NCBI GenBank assembly: GCA_025924755.1
Contig: JAICHT010000246.1
Coordinates: forward strand, 1 to 5,406
Length of the DNA: 5,406 bases
Direction of reading: 5' to 3'
From: Chitinophagaceae bacterium
GTDB taxonomy: Bacteria > Bacteroidota > Bacteroidia > Chitinophagales > Chitinophagaceae
The translations under genes and the position numbers were made by a program. Positions 4,787 to 5,406 of the stretch are shown piece after piece. The stretch's first letter is position 1. The number at the start of each line of letters is the position of its first letter. The notes below the pieces were generated by a model. It was given only the letters and a program-made list of their open reading frames with translations, was not told where the DNA came from and did no database searches.

Positions 4787-5406
4787 TTACAACTTCAGCC
4801 GTGTATTTACCTCTAATACGATGGCATCGATATCCATCTTTTTCATACATTTAAAATGCCCTTGCGGACAGCTTTTTCTTCCCATTTTTGTACAAGGACG
4901 GCACCACAATTTAAGAACCTGCGCATTGCTATAAGGTGTTGGATGATGCGCTAAAAAATTAATTCCATAGTAAGGATATACGCCAAACGAAGGAACCGTG
5001 CTGCCCCATATTGCGATCACTTCTTTTTTAAACGCAGCGCCAATATGCATTAAGCCGGTATCATGCGAAATAACCAGTTTGGATTTTCGAACCAGGTCGG
5101 CACTTTCGTTTAATGAAAACTTACCGCAGGCATTGTATATTTTTACCGGGTCAACCGTTTTAATAGCATCGCCTTCCGCAGCTTCTTCTTTTGCTCCCAA
5201 TAAAATGATGGGGTAATGAATTTTTGCACACAGTTCTTTCAATTTTAACAGCGGCAATTTTTTGGTATAGAAAGAAGCCCCGATAACCAATGCGATGTAG
5301 CCTGCATAATGCGAAACCGGGATATCCTCCTGCGCCACTTCTTCATCAGGTGCAATAAAATAATCCAGCCCACCTCCATCATTATATATGCCGAACGGCT
5401 CCACGG
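4787..5406 (-). CDS. glycosyltransferase family 9 (heptosyltransferase-like), C-terminal part
   Basis: Family 9 glycosyltransferase with a GT-B fold; characterised members transfer ADP-activated heptose to the LPS inner core at the cytoplasmic face of the inner membrane. The visible 205 codons hold the nucleotide-sugar-binding C-terminal domain. Numbering from the GTG codon at 5404, the key stretch is SHDTGLMHIGAAF at 113-125, then VIAIWGSTVPSFGVYPY at 129-145, both typical of the family. A four-cysteine cluster follows (Cys168, 171, 179, 186). The GTG is best read as an internal Val, because the following FGIYNDGGGLDYFI resembles the inter-domain region of full-length relatives of about 330-350 residues. 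The N-terminal acceptor domain is therefore outside the window, and the frame is open to its edge. The stop is TAA at 4789-4787. Donor and acceptor cannot be told; Bacteroidota members may act on other envelope glycans. Confidence 0.92.
   Translation of the reverse strand, partial: VEPFGIYNDGGGLDYFIAPDEEVAQEDIPVSHYAGYIALVIGASFYTKKLPLLKLKELCAKIHYPIILLGAKEEAAEGDAIKTVDPVKIYNACGKFSLNESADLVRKSKLVISHDTGLMHIGAAFKKEVIAIWGSTVPSFGVYPYYGINFLAHHPTPYSNAQVLKLWCRPCTKMGRKSCPQGHFKCMKKMDIDAIVLEVNTRLKL

Noticed and set aside
1..5406. Search for mobile elements, CRISPR arrays, tRNA/rRNA genes, toxin-antitoxin pairs or defence genes.
   Set aside because: No terminal inverted repeats, transposase motifs, regular repeat arrays, tRNA-like folds or recognisable defence proteins were seen; the window reads as ordinary chromosome.

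Overview
The window looks like ordinary chromosomal sequence from a Bacteroidota bacterium, probably of the Chitinophagaceae/Sphingobacteriia type. Supporting signs are an AT-leaning base composition, almost no Shine-Dalgarno sequences, a TAnnTTTG-type promoter box, a signal peptide ending in the typical S-A-Q junction, and protein styles I recognise from that phylum (the GH18 chitinase, the family 9 glycosyltransferase with a cysteine-rich tail, and an Asp/Glu/Asn-rich disordered protein). This placement is inference from sequence style, not a database match.

Layout: (1) 1-605, plus strand, the C-terminal part of an aldo/keto reductase cut by the window edge. (2) 710-1825, plus, a secreted single-domain GH18 chitinase with intact catalytic motif. 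(3) 1826-1980, a 155-bp regulatory gap with two perfect 13-bp direct repeats and a strong Bacteroidota -7 box. (4) 1984-3375, plus, a ClC-type chloride/proton antiporter without CBS domains; its -7 box lies so close to the start codon that the mRNA is predicted to be leaderless. (5) 3494-4078, plus, an uncharacterised, very acidic, probably disordered 194-residue protein. (6) 4148-4178, a perfect 11-bp stem with A/T flanks that should terminate transcription from both sides between convergent genes. (7) 4180-4632, minus, an Hsp20 small heat shock protein with an unusually good Shine-Dalgarno sequence. (8) 4787-5406, minus, the C-terminal part of a family 9 (heptosyltransferase-like) glycosyltransferase cut by the window edge.

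The genes do not form one evident pathway. The plus-strand genes are separated by gaps of about 100-155 bp and look like independent units. The only clearly shared element is the convergent terminator. Loose themes are envelope and stress: chitin turnover in the periplasm, chloride/proton exchange in the inner membrane, a protein-holding chaperone and LPS-type sugar transfer. No mobile element, CRISPR array, RNA gene or multi-gene novel system was seen, and no gene-free stretch exceeds 300 bases. The most interesting items are the acidic protein of unknown function, the repeat-flanked leaderless promoter of the ClC gene, and the 5' region of the hsp20 gene.
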